In this document: positions 47,074 to 58,776 of the stretch, in pieces
Layout of the letters: the number at the start of each line of letters is the position of its first letter
Position numbering within the stretch: the first letter of the stretch is position 1
Assembly: GCA_033182465.1 (NCBI GenBank)
Contig: CP137324.1
Coordinates: forward strand, 310,001 to 374,000
Length of the DNA stretch: 64,000 nt
Reading direction: 5' to 3'
Origin: Sanghuangporus weigelae
Taxonomy: Eukaryota; Basidiomycota; Agaricomycetes; Hymenochaetales; Hymenochaetaceae
Notes under the pieces: model-generated
What the model was told of the DNA's origin: nothing
Database searches by the model: none
The model's input: the letters and a program-made list of their open reading frames with translations, nothing else
Program-made: the position numbers and the translations under genes

Positions 47074-48650
47074 ATGATGATGTTGAAACATATGGGATTC
47101 ACTTGCTGGGTCACTAGTGGTGACATATCTCTTCAGACCTATAGCGAAGAAAGCCTTGGGAACGTGCGAGCCGCGTGGATATCGAGCACCCCAGGAAAAG
47201 TACGTACGCATTTACGCGTCCTTTTTCTATCTCTTATTCTTTCTCATGCCTGATCTTATGCGCCTACTCATGTAACTGATATTCTCGATTTTCCTTTGAA
47301 GTCTTTTGCGGTACATTGGCAAGATCACAGCGGGAAAAGAATCGCGACTTCAGGTCATGTCCTTATCGATGGCAAGGATGTCGCCTCGGCTATCATTCGT
47401 CCCGGGCGCGAGGCACCCGTCAAACGTACTGGTGCGAAAGTAAGGCGGAATGTTATCAAGCCATTCGTGTTTTCGGAGCTCTCGCTTACCGGTGGGTTCT
47501 GGTTTACTCTATATGCACGCTTATTAGTCTCACATTTCCCTTACATAACACGTGTTGACGCGACATGAAGATGATGATGACCTTGCAAGCCCGTATGACA
47601 CGTCCTTGGGTAGGATCGGATCTATAAGAATTGAGATTACGCGCGTTCGACTGGGTGCTGAGGTCCCTTTCGTTGGGTATGGCGAAGCACAGGATCCCGG
47701 AATCATCCATGAACGCGCAAAGAAAGCCGGCGCGCATTGCACCAAGTATGCTTATACGCCTTTCTTGAAGGGCGCGTTTCGCTGATCATGCTTTTGTAGC
47801 TTTGGAGATGCGAAACGTGTCGAGAAGGCTCAGACCGTTAGCATAAGTACTGCTCCATACGACCCGAATGAGCCGGGCCCGTTCGTCGTGTTTGAATTTC
47901 GCTACAGGAGCTTGGGTAAGTCTTTTCTATTCTGGCTCAACTCATTTCTAATTCAAAGTACTATGTCTTTAGAAATGCTCAAGGCTATCGGAATCGTCCA
48001 AGCCGTAAGGAAGCGCTTAAAGGAGAGCGCAAGAGACGATGTGATTGAGATAGACTCGTCCGATGACGAAGTAAGCTGTCTGCACTTTGTTCGTATGAGT
48101 CAAAGTAACTGGGTTCTGTGTTCTTTCTTCCAAGGCTTCTTCGACTACTTTACACCCGAGTTCTCTTTCACCCGATACCCCGTCAAAGAAGCGAATTAAG
48201 ACTGAGCCACAAGTGGATGAGATCCCGTCCTTGCCGCAAAGTAGCCCGCCGAGAGATAACGACGAGGCAGAGTCACAGCCAGACGTGATCCCTTCACTAC
48301 TCTCCATCAGCCCTTCAGCTCCGGAAAATACACGCGACCAGCCAGAGGATGATCGTGCCGCTGATTTATTCATCTCCCAAAGTCAAACGCAGCTGGACGA
48401 TACGCAAGCCTTCGAGCGGGCTCCGAGTCTTGCGCCTAGCAAACCTTCAGTTATGCCTGCAGCTTTTGTCAAAGACGAAAACGAGGATGATGAAGAGCTC
48501 GATATGCTCGCTGGCGATTCCGAATATACTCTGTCAACTGATCCATCTCAGAATGTCAAGGATTTTCCGGTTGATCTGCCCCCTCCATCTTCGTCTCCGG
48601 GACCCGAGGCTCTCGCGAAGGAGGAAGAGGAGGAAGAGAACAACTCATGA
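47074..48650 (+). CDS. DUF7918 domain protein
   Basis: Six exons (47074-47199, 47302-47491, 47571-47745, 47800-47915, 47973-48070, 48135-48650), 406 aa. The start is the first of three ATGs at MMMLKHMGFTCWVTSGD; an upstream exon is possible. The N-terminal about 230 residues look like the basidiomycete DUF7918 domain: FAVHWQDHSGKRIATSGHVL, IDGKDVASAIIRPG, VIKPFVFSELSLTDDDDLAS, LGRIGSIRIEITRVRLG and the closing FVVFEFRYRSLEMLKAIGIV. The C-terminus is acidic, Ser/Pro-rich and probably disordered, with a SUMO-interaction-like motif VIEIDSSDDE and a basic patch KKRIKTEP that may act in nuclear import. Function is unknown; such genes are often expanded in mushrooms. Confidence 0.83.
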
Positions 48651-48817
48651 TTTTCCAGAAAGCCAGCTCTATATTACCATGGCGATCTAACACATCTTGC
48701 GGGTTCTTGTTTAACAGCTAACATGTTTCATACAATCTCCAGGAACTAACATAACATACTATACCTTCGCTTACTATGCATTGTCCTATCAGGCTAATAA
48801 TTTACGCTTTTCATCAT

Positions 48818-50086
48818 CTACACGGTCTCCTGCGGGCGGACAATGAGCTTCTTCGCACTAACCGACCCATTCTTTATACGCTCAAGGCCCTCTGGTATTC
48901 TGGCCAGGCCACCGGGCAAGACCTCGATATGGTTCGGCTGAAACCCGAATACATCATTAGCTTATCCTCATTCCAAATGAAGGAAGTACGAGCAAGTTTA
49001 CCTTGATAACTCCATCTTCAAGGAGCTTCGTAAGCTTGCCAAACAGGCCCGCCGCTAGCGCTCGCCCAGGTGGATAATGCGAGGACCCCTGAACGGCGAC
49101 AAGTATCTTGTCTTTATATTTTTCCTTGTCGACTTCTTCGGCAAGTACAAGGACAAGCTGACCACCAGAAGCAAGGAGGTCCCAAGCTTGATTCTGCGTA
49201 CTTTTGTCGGAAACCGCATCGAAGATGAGCTTCACTGGAGCGTTGTTCAAGGCTTCGGTGATCTTCGCTGGTACGTCAGAAGCGTGACGGTCGATGACGT
49301 GCGTCGCGCCAAGTGAGAGCAGTAAGTCTCTATTGTTGACTGACGCTGTGGTGATAATAGGCGAAAATCCGGAGAGCTTCGCGAGTTGTATGACTGTATA
49401 AAGAAGGTAAGCTCAGATGTCCCTTCTTCATGCATGTGTTTTTTTTTACCGTACTGTCCGACGGAAGACGACCCAGCAAATACGACGATAGGTTGGCCAG
49501 CGTATGCGCCGTTTCCGTCTTCTTCCCAAGCAGGTGTATATTTCTGGAACCCCGTTGGACGATCAAGGTACAGTCCTGTCGCCGCGGTGACTAGACAGCT
49601 CGGACTAGACGCAGCTTCATCAAAGGAGATATTGGAAGGAATCTGCGTGTTGTGTTATTTACATGCGTGAGGAATATAAAAGCTAAATATCAACCTTGGC
49701 CGCGAGTTCTACTGGTGCAAGCATGTATTGCTGGTATGTCGCCGCATCGTCCGTTAGCTTTCCCTGGGTAAGACTGAAGAATGAAATCATCAGTCATCCT
49801 CCATGGATGAAATAAGCAGGAGTACTAACACTCTGTCTCCCTTCGTGAACGCCGAAACTCCTTCACCAACCGCTTCGACCGTACCCGAGGCATCCATACC
49901 AAGGATCGCAGGGTACTTCGAGATGAGGAAGTTGAATGCACGAATCTTCCATTCGAGAGGATTCAAACCCGTTGCATAGATCTTGACAAGAATCTCGCCC
50001 GGACTAGGCTTTGGAATAGCCTTAGTGCCGACACGAAACTCGCCGTTCACTGGGATTTCGAGGAAGAGAGCTTTCTGCTGAGCCAT
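48818..50086 (-). CDS. MDR-family oxidoreductase, dispersed copy
   Basis: A relative of the 23-34 kb array, alone on the minus strand. Exon 1 is 49830-50086 (MAQQKALFLEIPVNGEF, PSPGEILVKIYATGLNPLEW). It has the same exon layout, with exon 2 carrying DDAATYQQYMLAPVELAAK. Exon 3 has IPSNISFDEAASSPSCLVTA and the nucleotide-binding turn AGSSSVGQY, and exon 4 has [18 protein letters not shown] and LGATHVIDRHASDVPAK. The last exon ends IVRPQETV and stop at 48818. The frame is open in all parts I checked. No zinc-binding GHE motif. It is more diverged from the array copies than they are from one another, so it probably left or founded the family earlier. Confidence 0.85.
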
Positions 50087-50143
50087 GTATATTTCTTTGA
50101 TGATTCAAGTAAGTGATAAGGATCAATACTGGAAACCATAGCG

Positions 50144-50151
50144 CTATTTAT
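50144..50151 (-). promoter_or_regulatory. TATA box of the dispersed MDR gene
   Basis: TATAAATA on the minus strand, about 58 bp upstream of the ATG at 50086, at the same spacing as in the array genes. Confidence 0.55.
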
Positions 50152-51500
50152 ACCTGCTGAATGTCTTCATTTCAGAAGTGTTTCGGAACGATTTACATGA
50201 AGACGCAAGCAAGTCGTCAGTCCGATCCGGGTGGTCACCAATCCCATTCCCAGGTCTGGTTTGTAAGCAGCCATAGAGTTGCATCATTAATTCATTTATA
50301 TTGTATATTGATAGAACGTCGTCTCACTCACAGGAGGTATTGCACGCGAGTTCTTTGATATGATCCTGAACGGTACCAAAAGAAAAGGCATATTTTCTCG
50401 TGTTTTGATATTTCATGCAAGAGACGCATGCTGGAAAGACGATTCTTTAACAACAAGTGTCGTTCAATGATTTCAGGTGGAATGAATACTAAAAGTTGCT
50501 CTGACCAGATGAGATGACCTCGATTATTTGTTCATGCGACGTTAATGGGACTTACCAAGAATCTACGCTGACATAGCACAACACCGACTCGGATTTGAAA
50601 TGAAAGCCTTCGAAGGGAGTCGCTAAATACAGACTCAATAAATCAAGCGCTATGTCCCAAAGCGGCGTTATCCTCCATCCGTCCAGTACCTGCCGACAGT
50701 GTCGGAATATGCGCGTGTAACTCAGCTCAGCTTACCAGTCTGAAAGCTATATCTCTCTGCCAAAGATTGAATGTTCTTCTCCTGAGTGAACATGAACGAG
50801 AGGGTCCTGCGCCTCGGAATCTGCACATCTTGTCTGCATGGCTCTAGCTTGACCCGTTGGAAACGAGGAATCCAACATGTTGCGATCCTGCAAGTAGAGA
50901 TACTGCGATCAGAGACTCCATCCTAAAGTCATGAACATTGCAGAAAAACATATGAGCAGGACTTATATTGGGAAGCAAATTACATCCAATACCCTTAACT
51001 CATGAGTGATAAACTAATGCGTTCAAATCTCTCCTCAGAAAAGATTGAACAAAATGTCCACAGGTGATCAACTGGGTGTTCGCGAGAGGTCACTCCTTAT
51101 GATGGACAATTGTTGGTTTTCGGGGAGCAGTCAGAGCAGAGCGGGAACTGTCTCAGATGCGCCGGGGGTATGTCTCAGCTAAGAAAAAGGTAGGTATATA
51201 TTACATGTACATCAACACTAATACTAGTGTAGTACTAGTAAATTCGAGAAAAGGGACGTTTTTACAACATCACGGACAGTCACACTCCGATGCCTTTCGT
51301 CACGTCACGCGTCGTGAAGAGGTTCCACGTCATTTACACGACGATCTTTCGTGTTCGCATCTACCTGACTCAAATGTACAAAAAATAAATATTCGCATCT
51401 TTTGTTACGATCTTGCACATTCGAGCCTGCATATCCAGTATACTTGCTTTTCCTTGCTCTTCGACTGCGGCCCGCAAGCCTGATATACTTGGAGTCAGAG
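50152..51500. other. Intergenic region, no supported gene
   Basis: About 1.35 kb between the dispersed MDR gene and the SARAF-like gene. No domain-bearing open frame. The stretch TACTAGTGTAGTACTAGTA near 51221-51239 is a short palindromic motif. The right end (about 51400-51500) may hold an unrecognised first exon of the SARAF-like gene. Confidence 0.5.
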
Positions 51501-52689
51501 ATGTCTCGAGTCCTTCTCGAGCAGATCCGCTCACTCACGTTATACAAGGGCGAACTCACCAAGGCTCAGCGGCTTCCTCCTATTCAGCAGCTAAAATGCG
51601 TCGGGAAGGCGTGTAATCTGTTCCAGCCGGATGTGGTGAGGTGTTATAATAATGGTGGGAGTGGGACTGATATTGATTGGACGGTGAGTTAGTTGTGCTT
51701 CATGCCACCTGTATTTCGCTGTGCGTATGGAGGTATTAATGTATGGATTTGGATAGTGCGAGGCGGATTTGCCGGAGAAGCTTAGATTCGGGAGGGTGGA
51801 TGTATCGTGTGAAGGATGGTCTCGTCCGGGAGATCCCTACGTCCTCAAAGGTATGTATGAACAAAATCTGTACGATCGTCTTCATTTGCTTATTCTGATA
51901 ATGCAATCCTAGGATCATGTGGATTGGAATATCGTCTCATCAACATTTCCGAAAACCAAAGTAGTTTGGGGTGGTTCGAGAATATATCATGTTCGTCCAA
52001 GTTCCTTCATCTGTATGCTTAATAAATTGTATTCTCAAATACCGACGTTCCAAGGGAATGAGTGGCTTGAACGAGGGTTCCTCTGGTTAATTGTCGTCCT
52101 TGCAATATATTTTTTCTTCGGATCGTACATCTGGAGATTCCTCAGGTGGCTTAGACGCTCCATAGGTTTTGGACCATCCGAGTCCAGGCCATCCAGACCC
52201 TCCTCATCTGGACCTAGAAATGACTGGTTCACCTGGGGTCACGGCGGCAACTCCGGTCGACGTCCACCACCCGACTACCCTCCTCCCCCCTATTCAGAGC
52301 GCCCGAAATCAAGTTACTCGAACTTCAACTCTGCATCTACTTCCTCAGGTTCTGGATTCTGGAGCGGCTTCGGATTAGGAAGCCTCGGCGGTCTGGCAGC
52401 CGGACGTGTATTCAGCAGAGGAGGAGGCGACGGCTGGACTTCCCGGCAGCCACGATTCGCGACGACGCAGGAGTACGACTGGGAGCGCGAGCGTCAAGGT
52501 CGCGGGGGCGGTCTATTTGGCTCCTCTTCTTGGTCTTTCCCAGGTACATCATCGTTCACTTCCCGGCCGGCAGCGAGCGCAGATAGACAGCCGAGTACTA
52601 CCGCTACAAACAACGATCGGGGAGAGGGTCCTTCGAATCTGGGCCGCATGCGGAGAAGTACGGGCTACGGTATAACTAATGTACGATAG
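51501..52689 (+). CDS. SARAF (TMEM66)-like regulator of store-operated calcium entry
   Basis: Four exons (51501-51683, 51757-51850, 51913-51990, 52055-52689), 329 aa. The ER-lumenal part has SRVLLEQIRSLTLYKGELT, then LPPIQQLKCVGKAC, then CEADLPEKLRFGRVDVSCEG and YVLKGSCGLEYRL, the SARAF signature in order. One transmembrane helix (LERGFLWLIVVLAIYFFFGS) follows. The cytosolic tail is rich in Ser, Gly, Pro and aromatic residues (PPPDYPPPPYSERP, GFWSGFGLGSLGGLAAGRVF). In animals SARAF sits in the ER membrane and slows STIM-Orai calcium entry. Most fungi lack obvious STIM, so the role here is open. The ATG used gives no signal peptide; in-frame codons upstream read LLFLALRLRPASLIYLESE without an ATG, so a first exon may be missing. 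Confidence 0.85.
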
Positions 52690-53090
52690 TTGACGAGATG
52701 AATGCGCAGCACGTAAGTGTATTTCCGCAGTTTTGCTTTGATGATACAATAATTATCGAATGTATTACGAGTAGAGGATAACAAAACATGGTTTGTCTAT
52801 TCAGATACTGTGATACAGTGTCGGTCTTCTTGATCCCCTGAAAACCAAACTCGGGGTCTATGTATCTAATACGACAAAAGAGTTAAAAAAAAGCTATTTG
52901 ATAGTTACGTTTAGGCTAGAAGTACAATGGAGGAAGGACGAAAAGGAGGAAACCAATGCTTGGATCGGAAAGCGGAGCCCAAAAAATGCGGGAACCATCT
53001 ATAATAATGCCATGCCATGCTAAGCTACAATGTACTGCTCATATCCTCTTTGATAACGTCGGTAGGGTGGCCAATTGGTCGATCGATCGA
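52690..53090. other. 3' intergenic region between convergent genes
   Basis: 400 bp between the SARAF-like stop and the stop of the Zn2Cys6 gene; probably the two 3' UTRs. No other feature. Confidence 0.55.
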
Positions 53091-56000
53091 TTAAGGACGT
53101 GAATGAGGTGCCGGCTGCTGACCAGGAGCATGGCCTGCTCCAGCAGCGCTAACATTGTTAAGATAAGAGCCCCAATCATCCATACTATAAAAGTAATATA
53201 TATACTTGTCAGCTACCCTGACAACAAACTACCACTCAACGCAGTATAAGTATAAGTATACTTACTCGAAACTTGTGGGTGCTGTAGACCACATTTGGAG
53301 TGCCTCGTTCACCGAGGGTATCTGACCATCAATTTGCCCATAATTGTTTCCGTAGGGCGCTGTCTTGTCTACCGGAACCCCCGGCTGCTGTTGTTGCTGC
53401 TGCTGCAACGAAGCACCCATACCAGGCACGTATCCCTGGTCCATGATCGGCATGTTAAACAGTTGAGGATCGGACTGGAAGAAGTCGAATATGTTCAAGT
53501 TCGGCATCGCGGTCTGAGACGCAAACATGTTCTGCTGCGCATCGGCTAAGTTGCTCGGATTAACATTTGGGGCTGAGGCTGGAGGCTGTTGCTGCGACGA
53601 AGACCACGGCAGTCCCATATTATTCGCGGTCGGCGACATGCCTGCAACCATTTCTAGATTAGCACTCGCTAAGTATGCGGTGTCGTAGGGCAGACCTCCA
53701 GCTCCTGCTATTTGAGATCCAGCAGGCGAAGGTGCTTGCGCTACGCCAGGGGTGGTGTTAATACTTCGCCGTCCTGCAACGGGACGAGGACCGTCATGCG
53801 ACGGGTTGATTTTCGGACTTGATGACGTTGAAACTGGACTATCGCTGCCACGTTCTCGTTTATTGTTTGCGGGAGGCGTAGCCTTGTCCACAGGAATTTC
53901 ACCCGCACACGCTAGTTCATTGAGTATATCCCACAATCTGCCTGCCGTAGAAAATCTAGTGTTGAAAAGTTAAAATCAATCAGACGCTTCAGTACATCTT
54001 CAAGATTGGGCTTACTGGTCTTCTATGCATCTGAGTGCTTGCATGCACTTCCGTACATCTGACATCTGTTTCTCCCAATCCACAAACTGTCCCGACTTCT
54101 TCGCACCCCAAATATTTAAAAGAAGCACGACGCCAGCAGTAAATGAAGCAATTTGTATCTGTGGTAAAGGCAATCGACCACGACGACGGCAGGCATCCGC
54201 AACATGACTGCAAGAGCGAGCAGCGTTGGTGCAAATTGCCAATGATGGGAAGGATAGGGGCGAGGGCTTGCGAGGCGAAGGGATAAATGGACGGTGGATG
54301 AGAATTTGAATATGGTAGTATGTGGCGTATAGAACAGCAGATTGATTGAAATGAAGCACGTTCTCGCGGTGAGGATCCCAGCGCACTGCAGAGACACCAA
54401 TCAATCACATTAGATTCGACGAAATTGTACTGAACTTACAATGGTCAGGAACAGTGTCAATCCATTTATTTAACGCAGAATCCAATTCCGCTACGATGTG
54501 CTGCTCCCATTGAGGGCCGACAAATCCCAGAAGAATCTTCGATTTATTTATTGAATACTGAAAGGATTGGGCAGTCAGTATTGACTCTATCAGAAATCAT
54601 GTGCTCTTACGATAGTTCGTAATGCAAATGCCAAAATCTGATTGAGCTTAAGGAAACTGTTGAAGAAAGAAATGTTGCAAGGAATTCCAGGAGGTTGCTT
54701 GAAGGCTTGTGCTGGATCGGGGTGCTCCCAGTACTCGTCATCGACTTCCAGTGGAAGATCTAAATCGAAGCTGTTGCACGATAAGTGTAAGGCTGAGTGC
54801 ATACCCGGTGCAGAATTACGTACTCCTCATCTTGGATGGCACAAGGTCGTCCAAGACCTGCGCTACTACATCTGTCGAGCGCAACCAGCACCCTAAAACT
54901 GCTCAAAACCAGTCCACAATGCTGAGGAACTTGAAATCTTACCAGAAGGCTCGCTTCCATAGCTCAGACTCGACACTGAGTGGAGCGTTATACACCTTAC
55001 GACGGTGTGCACCGACATCCTGAGCAAGTCGGATGCCGATGCCAACCATTGTCCACGATGACTGGGGTGAAAAGGAGCCTTGCAAGAAAATCGAGGAAAG
55101 CTGGAAAGCAGAATAAGTCAGTGTACACTTGATAAGCCAGTTTCAAACTTACAGCAAATATTTGCAAATCATATAACCTTGGTGGACTCAGGAATGACTT
55201 GCGGTGTACCTGAACTTGGTCGAACCACTTCCAACCACTTGAATGTATGTCCCCTCCTTCCAGGCGGCAGCGCATATCTTCCGAATATCGAGCACCTATG
55301 GCACAGACCAACATAACGACCGAGCCAAAGCCGATGTCACTGTGATGCCGCCTATCCGCTAGAGCCCGTTCAAAGGAAGGACGATGAAGAACGGGGAAAT
55401 AATTATTAGTACACATAAAGTATTTGTCGACGAGTTGCGGCATTAGGTCATCTGGCGGGTAATGATAATGTACAACACGTTCTTCGGCAAGGATCTCCCA
55501 CTATTCATTTTATCGTGAGATAATTCCATGATAGGAGGCAATTTATCTTTGTTAGTATCCAAATGGAGTCATGTTGCTGAATGACGCACTGGATGCGGAG
55601 ACCAAAACTCTTGCCGACGCGAGGTAGGAAGGAGGTTGTTTGTTGAATCCAGCCCCGCAAATTCTCGTTTGAGGTTTAGGGCTGTCTGTACAAGCATGAC
55701 GCCGCTCGATTTACCGTGGAAGCGGCGGTCGAGGGGATCCATACTGAGGCGCTTAATGCCTTCTGTGATCGATGTGTGACCAATTTCATCATCACTCGGC
55801 AAGAGTTCATCTGGATCGACAGATGTAGGAGTTACATTATCGCCAGCGAGAGAGTAAGAGGAGAACCGGCGACTAGGCGAATCAGTACGGCTTGCACGCG
55901 CTGGCATAATATCTAGGGAAGAGCGTTTGTCGTGCGCCCAACCGTCGCGGTCAATACGACCACCCAGCTCCTGGGTGAAGTCGGCATCGGGGCAGAGCTG

Positions 56001-56555
56001 CTGAAAGATAAGACAATTGAAATGCAATAAAATTGAATAAACCATACCCTTTGGAGAAGCTTCTCCATGTTCTCGAGTCTGTTCTCCAGACTCTCGACGT
56101 AGCTACAGTCGACCCAGGTTACCTGTCTGAGTATTCTCTCTCGCAAGGCACAGTAGGTTAGCTTACCCCTTTGGAGGACCACGTTTCTGCACAGATACGT
56201 GAGCGTGCGTATACACTGTAAGATGAAAAGTCACGCACTTTGGCTGCTTCCACATACGTACAATCGAGGTTGTACGCGGTGCAATTTGAGCAACGATTGT
56301 TCGGCATTTGGCCGCCATCGCCTGGGACAAATCATGTAGCGCTCATAAAGACATGCAGAAACATTTGAGACATACATCGAACTGCAAGCAACGACAAACA
56401 AACAATTACTGAGATGTTTTATCGGAACACGAAAGGAAAAACATACTTTTCTTTCTCCTGCAAGTATCGCAAGCGCGTTGAATTCTCCGTTTCTTGTACT
56501 CTTGGCTGCCAAGGCCCTGTTCGGCATCATTGATATCTTCCTCGGCGGACGACAT
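53091..56555 (-). CDS. Zn2Cys6 transcription factor with fungal-specific TF domain
   Basis: Nuclear DNA-binding regulator with many introns. Exon 1 (56447-56555) starts MSSAEEDINDAEQGLGSQ and holds the first half of the zinc cluster, RACDTCRRKK. A six-base exon (56376-56381, TTCGAT) gives IRC. The next exon, beginning at 56321, supplies DGGQMPNNRCSNCTAYNLDC. A linker and a coiled coil follow (YVESLENRLENMEKLLQRL). The fungal_trans domain runs from LVDKYFMCTNNYFPVLHRPS through RDMRCRLEGGD-like and AIQDEDFDLDLPLEVDDEYW to SAVLYATYYHIQILIHRPFI. The C-terminus is Asn/Pro/Gln-rich (ASLQQQQQQQPGVP) and ends APHSRP and stop. Targets cannot be inferred; it resembles XlnR/Gal4-class factors generally. 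Confidence 0.9.
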
Positions 56556-58776
56556 GACTAGATTTGTGAAAGGAGCAGACGCAGTCGTCCTCGACGACAC
56601 TGAGACGTTGAGTGGACTAACGACGATGGTAGAAGGACAAAAGCAATGGGTGACGGGGGCGTTAGTCAGGCGGCGGCGGTTAAAAGTACGCAGCAGCTGC
56701 GCAGTTTCATATTAAGAATCATCGGATCGGGTTGCCTTCTAAAGGTCTTCTTATGTCAGTTCCGAAATTATGTAAGTAACTCATAACAGGTCTCATCTCG
56801 GCTCGTCCGGTTTCCGTTTTCGGACATTCAGCATCGGCCTGATACAAAGTGGCCGCCTATCACATTTCTCATTTCCAATTGTTGCATTCATCATGAACAA
56901 CCGCAGTTAATATCTTTGTGTAAAATGACCCAAACACGAAGGCGTGAAATCTCTGCCCGGCTCATGTCCAATTCAGGCAAGGACTCCTCCGATCAATCTT
57001 CGTACTAGGAAGCACATTGCACAGCCACTCCCAAGCTATTGCTATTTCAGATCGCAGCTCCCAATCATGCAGGCGCAGCGCCCACTCTTTCCCCGTTCCT
57101 TCATCTCCCGACCGACCCATCGCTAGACACAATAACTCAAATTAATCCATTTCTGAAAAGATAACGACGTCATGAAGACTAGTACTGTCCTTAACTTTGT
57201 CCGCGGCATGTTTCAAATTGCATTGCAGAGCATTATCACAGCATCACTGCGGTTACCTTCAATCGAAGTATCGAAGTCGTTTCGCCACTATGCGAATCTA
57301 CCACTGCCCCTCTTCGCCAGATAGAAGACAAATCTCTTGCAATCGTTGGTAATCTCCGCGATTGTGGACCAGCCCCAGAGCAGACTCTTTGCGGCGAGTA
57401 CCTTCTGATTTTGATCGTTCTTGTAGCGCGTCGCAATGCGTTGTCCGAGAATCTCGGCCTCGCCAGAGTGGCGATCTACTGTAACGAGCGAAGAATGAAG
57501 ACGGGTGCTGATATTCTCAATGCACGAATGACATGCACTGAATGTACATTTCTTTCTGACCCATCAGAAAGCCGATTGGCCTGAATCCAGAATGTCTCGA
57601 ATGTGCGCACTATCTTGCTCGTCTCCGATTTCGGTATTTTCACAAGCGAGCGCATTCCCACTACAATGATGGAATTAAGGAAGATTTCAAGAAAGAAGTC
57701 CATATGCATGGCCAAGTCAATGCTCTACCGTCGGCTTCAGATGAATTAATTGAATATGCAAATCGCACGTTGCACGGCACCGTGATGCTCCACGGGGAAG
57801 ACATTCGAATCGCGTATCTTCAGCGCCCAACGCCACGAGGCGGGCCGACGAGCTCGCGGGAAACCAGTCGCATTCGTGTCACTTCGAATTCACAGAAAGT
57901 GATACACTAAAAATAAAGAGAATATGACGAAATACAGTATTATTCTGAGTGCCGAGTCTGATCGAGGAACGAGGACATTTTGCCCCCTATTCTTCGCGCG
58001 CCACTTTCTACCAGTGCTTCGTCCCACTATGATCCTTGCTTATCGGCATCGGCATCGGCGGTGAAGAAATGTAGGATCTTATAAGGTTGCCGCAGATCAG
58101 ACAGATATGCATATTGTTTCACGCATAACAATGACCTATCATACCCGTTGAAAATTTCTTCGACTCGGAGTGGAATATCACTGGAATATCCAGCGCTACC
58201 ATATGTCACTATTGCTTATCTCCGTCGACGACATAAAGTCGCGATTGAATTAGCGCCCACCCAGTGTTATTGCCCGCTATGATCCGGGACCAGAAGAATC
58301 CGATGTACGAATTGACACGAATTGACAGGACACACGAGTGTCGGATATCTACATGCTACATGCAAATGGACGAGACATAATCGAACCTGAATTGAACTGT
58401 ATGAATTGCAACGAAGCTCAGAATTTAGGACCATCTGACTTTCCACCGTGCACTGCGTCACGAATCCATGAGTATGACAGCCGTACTCTTCGACTTATTG
58501 GGGCTACCAAACATCTTCGAGGCGCACGTAAGAAGCCGTCACGCTGCGCCCAATGCATTAAATTGATAACTGTTGCTGCTCCTTGGAAACCAATTGACGC
58601 CTAACGAGGAATCAAGGAAACATGTTCTGATTAGCAACTAAGAATCATGCATCTTTTACATGTACAATTCCGGTATACCATTCATACAGATCACAATACA
58701 TCAGACTTTACTACAACCATTCAACTCGAACGAACCTCGTGTCATGCACGGAGCAACAAATGCCATGAAGTGACCT
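56556..58776. other. 2.2-kb region with coding-like scraps, no complete gene
   Basis: Between the Zn2Cys6 start and the 3' end of the epimerase gene. Several short frames look more protein-like than chance but do not join with good splice sites (see 57288-57715). A plus-strand frame at 58338-58604 (starting MSDIYMLHANGRD) and a minus-strand frame at 58027-58209 (SDLRQPYKILHFFTADADAD) are also unassigned. The region may hold a decayed or very intron-rich gene. Confidence 0.5.
57288..57715 (-). other. Possible gene fragment, unassigned
   Basis: Two adjoining coding-like frames on the minus strand. The first is MDFFLEIFLNSIIVVGMRSL then VKIPKSETSKIVRTFETFW. The second is RHSGEAEILGQRIATRYKND then LLWGWSTIAEITNDCKRFVF and a stop at 57288. 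A plausible acceptor (GTTACAG) lies between them, but I found no donor in the right phase. I do not recognise a family. Could be a small gene or a remnant. Confidence 0.25.

Noticed and set aside
51221-51239. TACTAGT palindromic cluster as an insertion footprint
   Set aside because: Too short, and no flanking duplication or element ends are visible.
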